Part shown: positions 1-10,134 of the stretch, piece after piece
Numbering within the stretch: the first letter of the stretch is position 1
How the letters are laid out: each line of letters opens with the position of its first letter
Notes under the pieces: model-generated
What the model saw: the letters and a program-made list of their open reading frames with translations, nothing else
Database searches by the model: none
Told to the model about the DNA's origin: nothing
Position numbers and translations under genes: made by a program
Source: Prunus persica
Taxonomy: Eukaryota > Streptophyta > Magnoliopsida > Rosales > Rosaceae
Assembly (NCBI RefSeq): GCF_000346465.2
Contig: NC_034014.1
Location: 14,466,218 to 14,530,217, forward strand
Length of the DNA stretch: 64,000 nt
Direction: 5' to 3'

Positions 1-750
1 ATTTTAATAACATGCAGGTTTAAAGCGCGCTAAAATAGAGAACAAAGACATGACCTACATTATATATGCCTTGTGAAGGCTAGTTTTGATATGCATGCCT
101 CGTGGAAGAGACTATTAATGCAAAATGTCGAGGGGGATGTGCTTAAGCCCATAAGGGAGTCACCTAGGGAGGTAACCCAACTTCTGTGATTGGAGATCCC
201 ATGAAGGAAGTTCAATGTGGTAGAAACAATCCATACTGCGTGACTCATATAGCACTCATAAAACTATGGAGATATCCTTGAGATATTCTTCTGCTCATCC
301 CTAAGGCAAAAGTGCTATTTTATGTGACGTTAGGAAGGGATTTATCCCTGAATGAGTTTCGAGGCGGGCAAACTCCCGCAGGGTGCAGGTCACATGTACT
401 CTTGGAGAACTCACCTAAGTGAGAGACGTCGTGAGGCCGCGACTGTGAGAATTGGGCTATTCTCTAGTAACTCTCATGAGAATCAAGATTAGCGCATGAC
501 CATAAATAGCGCTACCCCGCATCCAAGTCTCAACTAATACTATGTGTGGGATATGTTGAAGTTTGGTCAAAGGTGCCGAGTTCAATACTGTGTACACTCA
601 GGTTCCTCAAATGGAGACTATCATCACTAAGTGAAGGTTCAAGCCCGGAAGGCACCTACACCTATTACATAGTATTATATTGCCCATATATATTATATAT
701 TTTTCACTGTTTTTTTGTTACGGTAAAATTTTGAAAACCTTGTGGGGGAT
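1..750 (+). mobile_element. 3' internal non-coding region of an LTR retrotransposon
   Basis: No credible coding sequence is visible; the short open frames show no domain. The stretch ends in a purine-rich tract (TTGTGGGGGAT, 740-750) directly before a TG dinucleotide. That is the arrangement of a polypurine tract followed by a 3' LTR, so I read it as the untranslated tail of a plus-strand element whose coding part lies left of the window. The superfamily cannot be told from this part. Confidence 0.55.
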
Positions 751-1416
751 TGTTGGAATTTTAAAAGGTTTTAAAAATTTAACCGTTTTATTTATTTAAT
801 TATCTTGGCTGTTTTATTTTATTTATTGTGGGGGTTCTAAATATTTAATATTCAGATTTTATTTCTGGTTGGTGAAAGCCTTAATTTTTTGGTTGGTGAA
901 CTTTTATGGTTGGTGAAGGTTACATGTTTTTGGATGCCTATAAAAGGTCACTCCTCCTTCACATTTGAAATACACACAATAATACACAATATACTATCAG
1001 AATATCACATACACATTCTAATTCTCTCCTTGTCTACTTTTACATATATTCTCTACTTTATATTATTATTATTTTGGGCAATGGTTATGTGACTTGGATA
1101 CCTATATCTGTCTGTGAACGTGCTCATAGCGGATCTTGAGTTTGTGTACAAGGGGTCGTATCTTGGAGTCTTGTAGACCGTCAGTACCTGCACGTAGGTA
1201 GGCTACAAAGGCTTTAAGACAGCGTCTTTGACGTGCTTCACCGTACCAAACTCACCTTCTTACTTATTATTTATTTTCCTTTTACTTACCTATTATTTTG
1301 TTTTCTTCAATTTTATTATACCTTCAAAGCCTTCCAATTTGTTTATATGTTATTTATAATATAAATGTTTTGTATTTGGCTTTACGGAAAGAGGAAAACT
1401 ATTATTTTTTATAACA
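751..1416 (+). repeat. 3' LTR of the left-edge retrotransposon
   Basis: The segment starts TGTTGG after the polypurine tract and ends ATAACA, giving TG...CA termini over 666 bp. It carries a TATA box and AT-rich U3-like sequence. The right boundary is supported independently. The minus-strand RNase H frame of Gypsy-1 stops being readable exactly at 1417, so this LTR interrupts it. The matching target-site duplication would lie left of the window and cannot be checked; the candidate on this side is TTTCT (1417-1421). Confidence 0.65.
939..947 (+). promoter_or_regulatory. TATA box in the left-edge LTR
   Basis: TATAAAAGG lies about 190 bp into the LTR and is followed by an A/C-rich stretch typical of a plant transcription start region. 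It is probably the U3/R promoter of the element. Confidence 0.5.
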
Positions 1417-1759
1417 TTTCTTTTGCCGTAGACAACCCCATAACAAAAGCTTCATACTCCGGCACATTATTTGTGCATGGAAAATCTAGTTTGAATGAGA
1501 GGGTCGTAACTTGCCCTTCAGGGTTAATAAGTACTATGCATGCTCCTCAGCCATTGGTTGTAGAGGAACCATCAAAGTAGAAGGTCCATGGTTCCTCCTC
1601 CGTAGCAGTGACAACTACTTCCAGGAGCTCTCCCAACACTTCTTCGGACAGAGTGGACCCTTCTGCTTCAGGGAATAGGGCTAACATGTCGATCATGGCT
1701 TGCCCCTTGATAGCTTTCAGGGTTATACACATGATCTCAAACTCAGATAGTTGTAGCAA
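1417..1759 (-). pseudogene. Gypsy-1 RNase H (second, archaeal-type), truncated
   Basis: The minus strand encodes EPWTFYFDGSSTTNG with the first catalytic aspartate. A frame change follows, then a GACIVLINPEGQVTTL block and NNVPEYEAFVMGL with the catalytic glutamate. This layout matches the extra RNase H found in Tat-lineage elements. The frame runs to 1417 and is cut by the LTR of the left-edge element. Confidence 0.65.
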
Positions 1760-1814
1760 CCAAAGTGCAAGGCATCATGACAACACTGGTCTTGTGAGTA
1801 AAAACCTCACAGGA

Positions 1815-2971
1815 TCAGATTTTACTATGAGCTGTAGCTTGTGTAGCATAAACAAGGGCGAGCCATAAGAGTTCCGTCTTCGAGTACCTTGTCTCAGCTC
1901 CTCTTAATTGTCTACTCACATAATAAATAGAGCTCTCCTCCTCGTCATTACCATCTTGGGCAAGCAAAGCCCCAACCGTAGCGTTTGTTGTAGCCAAATA
2001 AAGCTTGAGTAGAAATCCCAGGATGGGTGCCTTTATTATAGGCAGCTTGGCGATCAATTGTTGCAATTGCTGGTAAGCTTCTTGGCATTCTTTGCTCCAT
2101 ACAGATGGTTTGCCCTTCTTGAAGGAGTGAAAACACTCATCATGGCAGAGGCCCGGGATAAAGGGTCGAATGTACGACAGTCTTCCCATGAAACTCTTCA
2201 ACTCCTTTGGGTTCCTAGGCAGTGCAAGAGAATTTATGGTTTTGGTTTTCTCAGGGTCCACAACTATGCCGCGTTGGTGCACCTGAAACCCGAGAAACTT
2301 GCCAGATGAAACTTCGAATGCGCACTTCTTCGGGTTCATCTTCAACCCATACAACCGACACCATTCCAACACCTTCCTCAGAACCTCTTGATGGCTTCCT
2401 CTATTTTTTGACTTCACCATAAGGCCGTCCACATAGTCTTCCACTTCTTTTCCTATCATATCATGGAACACCGCTGTCATGGCCCTTTGGTAGGTAGCAC
2501 CGGCATTCTTGAGACCGAATGGCATGATTGTATAATAGAAATTCCTATATGGTGTTTGAAAGGCTGTCTTCTCGGCATCCTTTGGTGACATCTTTATTTG
2601 GTTATAGCCACTAAATCCATCCATGAATGACAGCAAGCCTTGCCCCGAGGTCGAATCGATCAAGATATCCATATTGGGCAGTGGGAATTCATCCTTTGGG
2701 GGTTGAGATCTCAATAGTTCGTGCATATCCTAATCACACCGGTCTTTTTCTTCACAGAAACAATATTTGCTAGCCACGTTGGGTGCTTGATTGGTTTGAT
2801 GAACCCAACAGCTAATAGCTTCTCAATTTCCACTTTGATTTGCTTTTCGATTTCAGGATGAAAATTCCTTCTTGGCTGCACAACAGGTTTTGTACCATGC
2901 TCAATATTCAAAGTGTGACTTACTAAGTTTGGATTTAGGCCGGGCATTTCTTTGTAGCTCCAAGTGAACAC
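1815..2971 (-). pseudogene. Gypsy-1 reverse transcriptase
   Basis: Two overlapping frames (2971-2711 and 2726-1815) cover an almost complete RT. The N-terminal part has the KLLAVGFIKPIKHPTWLAN block and the downstream part has FMDGFSGYNQI, FGLKNAGATYQRAM and FLGFQVHQRGI. The catalytic Y-x-D-D box reads YVDG, so the second essential aspartate is lost, and a frameshift near 2715 splits the domain. The C-terminal part continues into the connection region (FKKGKPSVWSKECQEAYQQL). By family knowledge the enzyme copies element RNA into DNA; this copy is inactive on two counts. Confidence 0.85.
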
Positions 2972-3204
2972 ATCTCAGAATTCCTTTAACAAAGATACCA
3001 AAGCTTCTTTCTCTTCGCTTGTGAAGTGAATGTTGATGGAGATGGGCCTTTGGACAGAGGGGTCATCACTCAAATTGATTGTTTCCAGCTACTCAGCTAC
3101 TGCCGTTGAGCCATCTTGCATATGCCTAGGCGCCATCATAGGCTCTTGGAAAGCGTAAGGCATGGGTTATTTCTCTTTAGGGCTTTTATGGTTGCCTACT
3201 TGCA

Positions 3205-4149
3205 TTACTTCTTCTTCATACTCGGGGCTTTCCTATAGAACAGGGATGAGGCCCCAAAACTATCATAAGCGGTACACCGTAACGCTACTTTCGAACATTG
3301 AGGTTGATCGTAAGCATGGTTATTGACCTCCAGGTGCCTTTTTCTTTCTCGATCCATAATGGTTATGAGTTCCTCATTGCTCAGATCACGAATTTCAGTC
3401 CATGAAGGTAGGTAGGTCCCAAAATCCTTGGATGGGTTGCTTCTAGCACCTATGCATTTGGTGTAGAATTCCGCCTCGGAGTAATGGGCTTCGTTTTTGT
3501 TGAACGGTGCCTGATTTCCTAGTTTGCGAAGTCGCCTCAGCCCAATCCTTCCCTTCATTGCCTTCCGAATAAAGTGTGGTAAGCCACATCCACATCTACT
3601 ACATAAAACTTAGTAAGTGACAGGATTAGCCTTACCTTCAAGTTTACTTGCATGTGACCGATTGTAACCTCACTCTTATTCCCTAAACCACTAATGCTTG
3701 TTTGAGATTGCACAATCTTGGATAGTGGAATACAAGTTGCTGTAAGAGCTCGTATCTACCAAAGCTCTCCTTATATGTACATCATTAATCTGCCCCTCCA
3801 AGTAGAACGACCTCCTATGATCCGGATATGGGACCTCCATGTCTTCGTCCGTGAAAACAATAACATTATCGTTTTCTAAGATCGACCTTTGTGGTTGAGC
3901 GGCGAAGCAATGGGGGTTGGATTCTGTAAAGATGTTCATGAGAGCTACAACAGCTGCTTCCCTTACTTGAGGCCCAAAGCCAAATTGGTCAAAGAGTGAC
4001 TTGAATTGTGGGTTCCTTCGGAGGACTTGTGAAGTTGTGGGCCCTTGCTTCACACCTAGGTAATGCTCCATTATAGTTGCTTCAGCTTCTGTAAGAGTGT
4101 GGAATGTTACAGCAGCTTTTCCTATTGCCCGAACGAGGCTCCTAAGCAT
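3205..4149 (-). pseudogene. Gypsy-1 protease region, degenerate
   Basis: The 152-residue frame at 4149-3691 ends near RRALVDTSSYSNLY, which sits where a retropepsin would have its D-T/S-G active site; here the glycine is serine. A second frame (3558-3205) continues the linker towards RT in another phase. At least one frameshift and one stop separate the pieces, so no active aspartic protease can be made. Confidence 0.6.
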
Positions 4150-4256
4150 TGTTCTTCCAGCATGTCCAACATGAACACTTCATTGTCTGCACAGCCATCC
4201 CATCCGTCAGTGAGTGGCCATGGCATGTTGTAACTGGAAGGTTTTGAATATTTACA

Positions 4257-5723
4257 CTAGTAAGCTTTCTCCATGTTTTCGCAAGGTTCCCAAATAGCCT
4301 TTGGTGGCTTTGGGTCGTTCTTCCGTGGGTGACATAATTCATTATTGTCAAGCAAATCATCGGAGCATGTGATAACAACGGCTATCTCCTTCCCCATTCG
4401 TTTTGGCAAGGGGTCTTCATCAATGGCTTGTTTCCTAGAGGGAAGCTCAAGAACTCCATGTATTTTAGCATGTAAGATCCTCTTTAGAGTCTGGCAAGCA
4501 GTGGTTGGATGCCCCATGAACTGGTGATAACGACAGTACCTAGGATCATTCTTCTTTTCTCTGGTGGGAACTTTGTAGGGTCTGAAAGGCTTGATTGCAC
4601 CATCAGCAATCATCGTATCAAGGATGGCGTGGAATTCTTCATCTTTGCATGGTAATGGCGGATATGTCTCCCTATCCTTCCGTTTACGTGAGTTGTAATC
4701 ACTGGATGGCTTGTCATCTATAGCTAGCGTTTGGTGTGCTTCCTTCTTCTCACTCCTCCAAGTCCTCTGTCCTGTTACTTTGACAGACATACTTGTCTTC
4801 CTTACTGCTTCCAACAGTCGAGAAAATTGACCGATACCAATATTTTGCAAATAAACTTTATAATCCGCCATGATGTTGCTGATGCAAATCTCGACAAGTG
4901 CCTCTTCATCCTTTTCATCATAGCAATCCAGGGCCAAGTCCCGGAACCTGCGTACAAAGTCCATAGGATCTTCCTCATGTTTTTGGTGAGTGTTGTTGAG
5001 TTGAATCGTAGTAACTCTTTCTTCATGCTGAAAGTATTTCTTATAGAACCTGCTTGCCAAATCCTCCGAAGAGCGAACAGAGCCTGGTGCCAATGTTGTG
5101 TACCACGTATAAGCCCAATCGGTAATGCTTTTTGAAAACTCTCTGAGTCGGAGATTATAATCACCAGCGTATGGTCCCAAAGCATCAATGAAACAATTAA
5201 CATGCTCCTTTAGGCTTCCTTTCCTTCCATCGAAGAGGAAAAATCTTGGTGCCTCATAGCTTTTAGGATATGGCTGCTGGAGTAAGCTCGCTGGATATGG
5301 CGGCTGAGAAATATACTTCCAATCTTCTTGGCTTCGACTATGCTTATTTTCCAGCATGGCAACGACATCCTCCTGGGTAACAAAATATGGTCCCATTTGT
5401 TCAGACCCCTTTCCAACAGCAGCAGACTCCTCTTGTGGGTGTCTGTCATTTTCTTTGTTTGGCTTAGAGACAGAACTTTTCAGTTCTTTGATGATGTCCA
5501 TCATCTCCCTCTAGGCTTCCCCCATAGCTTGGATAGCTGTAATGAGGTCTGTAAGGATGAAAGCTCCCTCACTTGCACGTTCTTGCTCTCTAGAAGAGGC
5601 ATTTTGCATTGATTCAGAATCACTATGGTCGAGCCTATCTTGGGAAGCCATGGTATTTCTTCTGGTCTTCTTCTTTGGAGGCATTAGTGAAAATGGCAAC
5701 CTGTTCCCCAGTGAAGTCGCCAA
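4257..5723 (-). pseudogene. Gypsy-1 gag polyprotein, disrupted
   Basis: This is a retrotransposon capsid-like protein. The natural start is probably the Met-Pro-Pro-Lys-Lys-Lys context near 5684. An in-frame stop at 5511-5513 separates an ~70-residue N-terminal piece from the 415-residue remainder, which lies in the same frame. The remainder contains the Retrotrans_gag core (about residues 85-240, with WAYTWYTTL and a FVRRFRDLALDCYD segment). Near residue 330 it has a CCHC-like CRYHQFMGHPTTAC knuckle of the kind found in Tat-type gag. It is basic and charged, with no membrane segment. It would have packaged element RNA in cytoplasmic particles. Confidence 0.75.
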
Positions 5724-5725
5724 TT
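5706..5725 (-). other. Primer-binding site of Gypsy-1
   Basis: Immediately inside the LTR the minus strand reads TTGGCGACTTCACTGGGGA, closely similar to the TTGGCG-type primer sites of plant gypsy elements. The exact tRNA was not determined. Confidence 0.55.
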
Positions 5726-5727
5726 TA

Positions 5728-6992
5728 TGTAGGGGTCTTTTTGTTCCAGCAGCCTGACGAATGGGCTTGGGCTGCTATAAGAGGAAGACAAACAAAATTC
5801 CCCTAGTGTCTGGGTTCAAGAACCAGGCTCCCAAAAGAGTTTTGAAAAGTTTGCTAAAACTTTAGAAAACCCTTTTTGGTTCTTTTCACCAATAACCAAA
5901 TGGACGTAACAAATTGATAAGTGACTTGGCTTGAGGAGCTTGTGGCATGGAAGCTAAGCTTTTACAAGTTTAGCAATTTGAGAGAGAGAAAAGCATGAAC
6001 TTCTTACAGAGAGAAAAGGTTCAAAAATGGGGGAAAGGCAAATTAGAAAGGTTTCTATCTCAGGAAGGGAGAGAATATTGGAAGCAGAAGATAGGGTGTC
6101 TTGAGTAAATTTCCAGTCGCTTGACAAAGCTTGGCCACGCTCTGGATCATGGTTTTTGCTAGGTAGAGGAAGCTCCCTTTTATAGGTACTTAGAAACCTA
6201 ATTCTATCAATCCTCCATTCCCACTTTTCCTTTGCTTCTTTCCATTCACTCCTTTTTCGTGAAACTTCTTTAACCAAAGCTCATGGGTCACAAGCCTTTT
6301 GGGGTTCCAAGGTTTTTGTGTGGCTGGACCTCCCTCATGGGGGTGAGGCGCCACCTGCTTTCTTCCTTGATTTTCAAAATAGAGCTTACAGAGGAAAAAT
6401 AGAATGGGTAGAGTCGTTTGTCCAATGGGTACTCCTCCTTCACATATGGATTTCCTTTGGTTCTTGCAATGGCTTCTCATTGACTATTATTGTGTTTTGA
6501 CAAGGGTGGAATACGATGCTAGGTTTTTACAAGGCGCTGGGCTGGGCTTTGTTTACAGTATTGGGTTATTGGTACTCTATTTCCAACGTCCAATGGGTTT
6601 TCGTCAAGTTGCTGGAAGTAGTCCATTTGCATTATTTTTGGCATTTTACTGATGTGGGTTTGTCTAAGTGTTGCAGCAGACTATTAGATGTTCTCCTAGA
6701 GCATTGGATCACTTTTTTCCCTCTCTCATGCTAACCTATGTGTTTGGGCCCGAGGAATGGGCTTAAGTTTTAGTGCTCCCAAGTGGCCTAAAACTTTCAT
6801 TCCTCGAACCCTCAATGGGCCCTTTTGCGTGGCAAGCGTGCACGTTTGCTTGGCGTGACATGTGGCTCATGGCTCGCACAGGTGCGTCTTGCAAATTCTT
6901 TTATGTCCTAATTGGGCTCCTTTTGCGATCCATTATATGTGCCGGGCTAAGATCAATCCTAAGCCCAACCCTTGGATTTTTGGGTCTCAACA
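5728..6992 (-). repeat. 5' LTR of Gypsy-1
   Basis: Read on the minus strand, the LTR begins TGTTGAGACCC and ends GACCCCTACA, 1265 bp, directly followed by the primer-binding-like sequence. The solo LTR at 13385-14860 has the same two ends and shares scattered blocks, so both belong to one broad family. The partner LTR is outside the window, so age cannot be estimated. Confidence 0.75.
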
Positions 6993-8189
6993 CCCCCTTT
7001 CTGCTGATGTTGATTGAGATTTTTATTTTGTTTTGCTTTTATGTCTGAAGCTGTAACAATGTGACTTTCGTTGAGGCTGGCTGACACTAATTCAATATTT
7101 GAATAAAAGCTTGAATTACTTGTGGTTTAAAAGTGTGTCTAGAATTTGTAATTTGAAGTGTTTATGATGATCATTTGGTCCAGATTTAAGCTTCTAATGG
7201 TAGTTTAATAAGTATTCTTCTTGGGAGAATCCAAGAATTTTGTGTGCATTTGAGGCTTGGTTTAGTTGAATTCATGTTTGTTTTGGTTTGGTTCTTATAC
7301 ATATGCATGTTCTAGATTCAAGTTTGTGGGTAGTTCATTTGTTTTTCCTTTTTACCAGGCAATGCTAGTTTAGAGGCTGCTATAGATTGGATATCGTTGA
7401 TCATGAGAAAGACATCGACATTGATGAGATGCCGTTGGTATGATTGTTATCGTACTTGGTTGTGCATCTTTATTACATTGCACTCAGATTTCCATTGCTA
7501 CAAGGAACATGTCAAATTGGTGGTGTTCGGTTTTTAAAGCATGAGACAGATAACAAAAAATAATTTCCAGTGGGATTTCATAGAGGATTTACTCTCAACT
7601 GGTCAACTACTCACAGGTAAAAGTGGACATTAGCACTGGATCTCCAGAACCATTCTATCACATAGAGGGGATGAAAATAAAAGCACAGAAGTTAAGGTTA
7701 CTTTCTCATCATCCTTATGGTTACATTAAATGCACTTGTGCACACACAAGTTCTCTTAAATTGCTTGATGTTTGAAGTTCATTTGTGGCTTCATATTGAA
7801 GTTCAGTAAACAAGCTTGGAATAGTTTTTTTTTTTTTTTTTTTTTTTCCTTTTGTTTTCCTTCTCTTTAGTGTTTATGGCCTTGAATGAAGTTCTGTTTA
7901 ATGTTTGGCACATCTCCAATTGCAGGCTTGAATTACTCTTTGGGTGGGACATCATGAAATTACAGGTATAACTTCTTTGAAGTATTGCCTTTTCTTCTTT
8001 TTGTCTTGCGGGGATTGCTTTTATTTTTTTTCCTTCTCTATCTTAATAAATTGTGCTAGACTCGAAGAGTAATGTCCCATCATCTCTTTGCTAATTTACT
8101 GATTGCTTACACCTTGTGTTTTTTTTTTTATCCCACAGGTCCTTATGCGTTTGAATTATTCTTCAGTTTTTTTGAACGTCAATGATGGT
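6993..8189. other. Non-coding flank with intron-like sequence
   Basis: About 1.2 kb of AT-rich DNA with many stops. It includes a T-run at 7827-7848 and several pyrimidine-tract/AG splice-acceptor-like sites on the plus strand (for example near 8139). Only one short stretch (7359-7437) resembles a known protein. The segment continues across Copia-1 into 12215-12934 and ends in CACTA terminal repeats at 13287. It is therefore probably the inside of a CACTA-type element or of a decayed host gene. Confidence 0.4.
7359..7437 (+). pseudogene. UBA-domain exon fragment
   Basis: The fragment lies after a good acceptor (TTTTACCAG) and before a donor-like GTATG. It reads GNASLEAAIDWI and then, two bases out of phase, IVDHEKDIDIDEMPL. 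Together these match the second half of the ubiquitin-associated domain of UBX/UBXN1-like proteins, where a G-N-x-x-x-E-A-A-x-x-W-(L/I) helix is followed by an E-H-E-x-D-P-D-I-D segment. The internal frameshift shows it is not functional. No neighbouring exon of the same gene was recognised. Confidence 0.55.
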
Positions 8190-8194
8190 CTTTC

Positions 8195-8811
8195 TGTTGT
8201 GCGGAAGCGTCAACCAACTGTGAGTGAAAAATAAACAACTACTGGCAGGAGGAAAAATTGAACAAAAAATTACAACAAGAAGAACACCAAGATTTATACT
8301 AGTTCGGCAATTGCCTACATCCAGTTTGGAGACGACGGAGTATTCCACTATAATCAATGGGGATATACAATAGTGTTTACCACTCAATTTCCCAAAGACC
8401 CAAATACACCCAACCTCACACACTCACAAAGGAAGAGAAAACAATGATACAAAGCAAAGAACAACTAGAGAGAATTTGTTTCTCTCTTTGGCAAAATGCC
8501 TTTCTTGCTATTTTTCTCTTCTACTCAACACTCGGTTGGATCTTGGTTGGATGCTTCAAATGAAACCATTTGCTTCCAATTTATAGCCAAAGGAAGTGGC
8601 TTCTCAAAGAAGCCAAAGGTTAGTGGCTTTTCAAAGAAGTCAAAGGAAGTGCCTCTTCAAAGAAGCCAAAGGAAGTGGCTTTTCAAAGAAGCCAAAGGTT
8701 AGGCAAGTCAACAATAGCCTACCACCATTTGTGAAAGCCAATTAATGCATTCACATTGCAACTTGTCAATATCCATCACTTTTGACTATTGGTTTGAGGC
8801 AATAATCAACA
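8195..8811 (-). repeat. 3' LTR of Copia-1
   Basis: The LTR has TGTTGTGCGG...AATCAACA ends and is 617 bp long. It contains a short tandem repeat around AAGAAGCCAAAGG (8588-8699). It is nearly identical to the copy at 11593-12209. On the minus strand a polypurine tract (CAAGGTGGAGAT, 8812-8823) precedes it. Confidence 0.93.
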
Positions 8812-8880
8812 ATCTCCACCTTGGCTCAAACCCTCGAAGTAGAACTCCCAATAGTCGTCTCCCAATCCCCTATGGGGCAA

Positions 8881-10134
8881 TCAACAAATTTTACAAATGC
8901 CAATTAAGTCTAAGCAGTGCTTAAACTTGAGCAACGAAACTGGCTTTGTCAACATATCCGCAGGATTGTCAGCAGTCCCAATCTTCTGAAGAAGAATATC
9001 TCCCTCTTCAATAACGGGAAGTGCATATGCCACAATATCAGTAAACCGAGCAGGCTTTCGAATTTCCCTTCTCGATCTTCTGGTTGCAATAGAATCTTGT
9101 TGCTGTGGAGGCTCTTGGGTAGGTGCCTCCTCTTCATCATCGTTGTCCTCATCATCATAATCAACTGTAGGACTAGTGTCTGTAGTATCAGACCTTACTG
9201 GAACAACTGGAGTTTTCAGTAACTCCACCTGCTTTGAACTACTCATGGTCTTAGTTGCTTCAATTTCACCTTCATGCTTATTCTGATTTACCATAGCAGC
9301 CTCATCAAAAGTCACATCTCTGCTTACAACAAATTTCTTCTCATCTGGACACCAAAGTCGGTATCCCTTCACGCCAGTGCTAAATCCCATAAATAGAGCT
9401 TTCTTTGCTCTTGGATCTAACTTGCTTTCCCTGACATGATAGTAAGCAGGACAACCAAATATGAGTAAATACTTGTAATCAGTACAAGGTTTACCAGACC
9501 ATACCTCCATGGGCGTTTTGCCCTCATTCGCAGCAGCAGGCAACCGATTAATGAGATGGCTTGCATAAGTAATCGCCTCAGCCCAAAACGCCTTGCCTAA
9601 ACCAGCATTAGACAACATACGCCGAACTTTCTCAAGCAAAGTACGGTTCATGCGCTCTGCCACCCCATTCTGTTGCGGTGTCTCCCTAACCGTGAAGTGC
9701 CTCACAATACCCTCATCTTGACAAACTTTCAAGAAAGGATCAGACTTATATTCACCACCATTGTCTGATCTGAGAGTCTTGATCTTTCGACCGCTTTGCG
9801 TTTCAATCATCTTTTTCCACTTCAGGAATATCTTCAAGACTTCATCTTTACGCTTCATGGTGTACACTCATATTCTTCTAGAGAAGTCATCAACAAAGGA
9901 GACAAAATAATGGCTACCTCCCCAAGATGCATTCTTGGAAGGTCCCCAAACATCAGTGTGAACATAATCTAGAATGCCCTTAGTGTGGTGAATAGCAGTG
10001 CCAAATTTCACTCTAGTTTGCTTACCCAGCACACAATGTTCACAGAATTCCAATTTGCATGCCTTCGCACCTTTCAATAAGCCTTGCTTCACCAATCCTT
10101 GCAACGCTTTTTCACCAGCATGCCCAAGACGCAT
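8881..10134 (-). pseudogene. Copia-1 integrase fused to RNase H tail
   Basis: The first frame (10134-9868) holds the HHCC zinc region (MRLGHAGEKAL ... CEHCVLGKQ) and the first catalytic aspartate (DVWGPS). A tryptophan codon has become TGA at 9868-9870. The same frame then continues with LRSDNGGEYKS (second Asp) and PQQNGVAERMNRTL (Glu), completing D-D-E, and an acidic linker. After RKPARFTDIVAYALP the frame runs straight into IGTADNPADMLTKPV, the end of RNase H. RT motifs such as YVDD are absent, so roughly 500 residues were deleted with the frame kept. Confidence 0.88.

Larger units (their letters stand above)
1417..6992 (-). mobile_element. Gypsy-1: truncated Tat-like Ty3/gypsy retrotransposon
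   Basis: Reading on the minus strand there is a 5' LTR (6992-5728), a primer-binding-like sequence, gag, protease remnant, RT and RNase H, then an abrupt end at 1417 where another element's LTR begins. Integrase and the 3' LTR are not in the window. Order gag-PR-RT-RNH and the FMDGFSGYNQI and MPFGLKNAGATYQR motifs identify Ty3/gypsy. The RNase H style (YFDGSS...NNVPEYEA) is that of the Tat/Ogre branch. Stops and frameshifts break every domain. Confidence 0.8.

Noticed and set aside
889..1092. 67-residue ORF in the left-edge LTR
   Set aside because: Overlaps the TATA box and leader of an LTR; low-complexity hydrophobic translation of AT-rich DNA.
6773..7048. 91-residue plus-strand ORF at the Gypsy-1 LTR end
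   Set aside because: Crosses the LTR border at 6992, has no known domain, and is antisense to the element.
8163..8423. Small ORF MCEVGCIWVFGK, also at 11519-11821
   Set aside because: Lies in the Copia-1 LTR and is identical only because the LTRs are identical.
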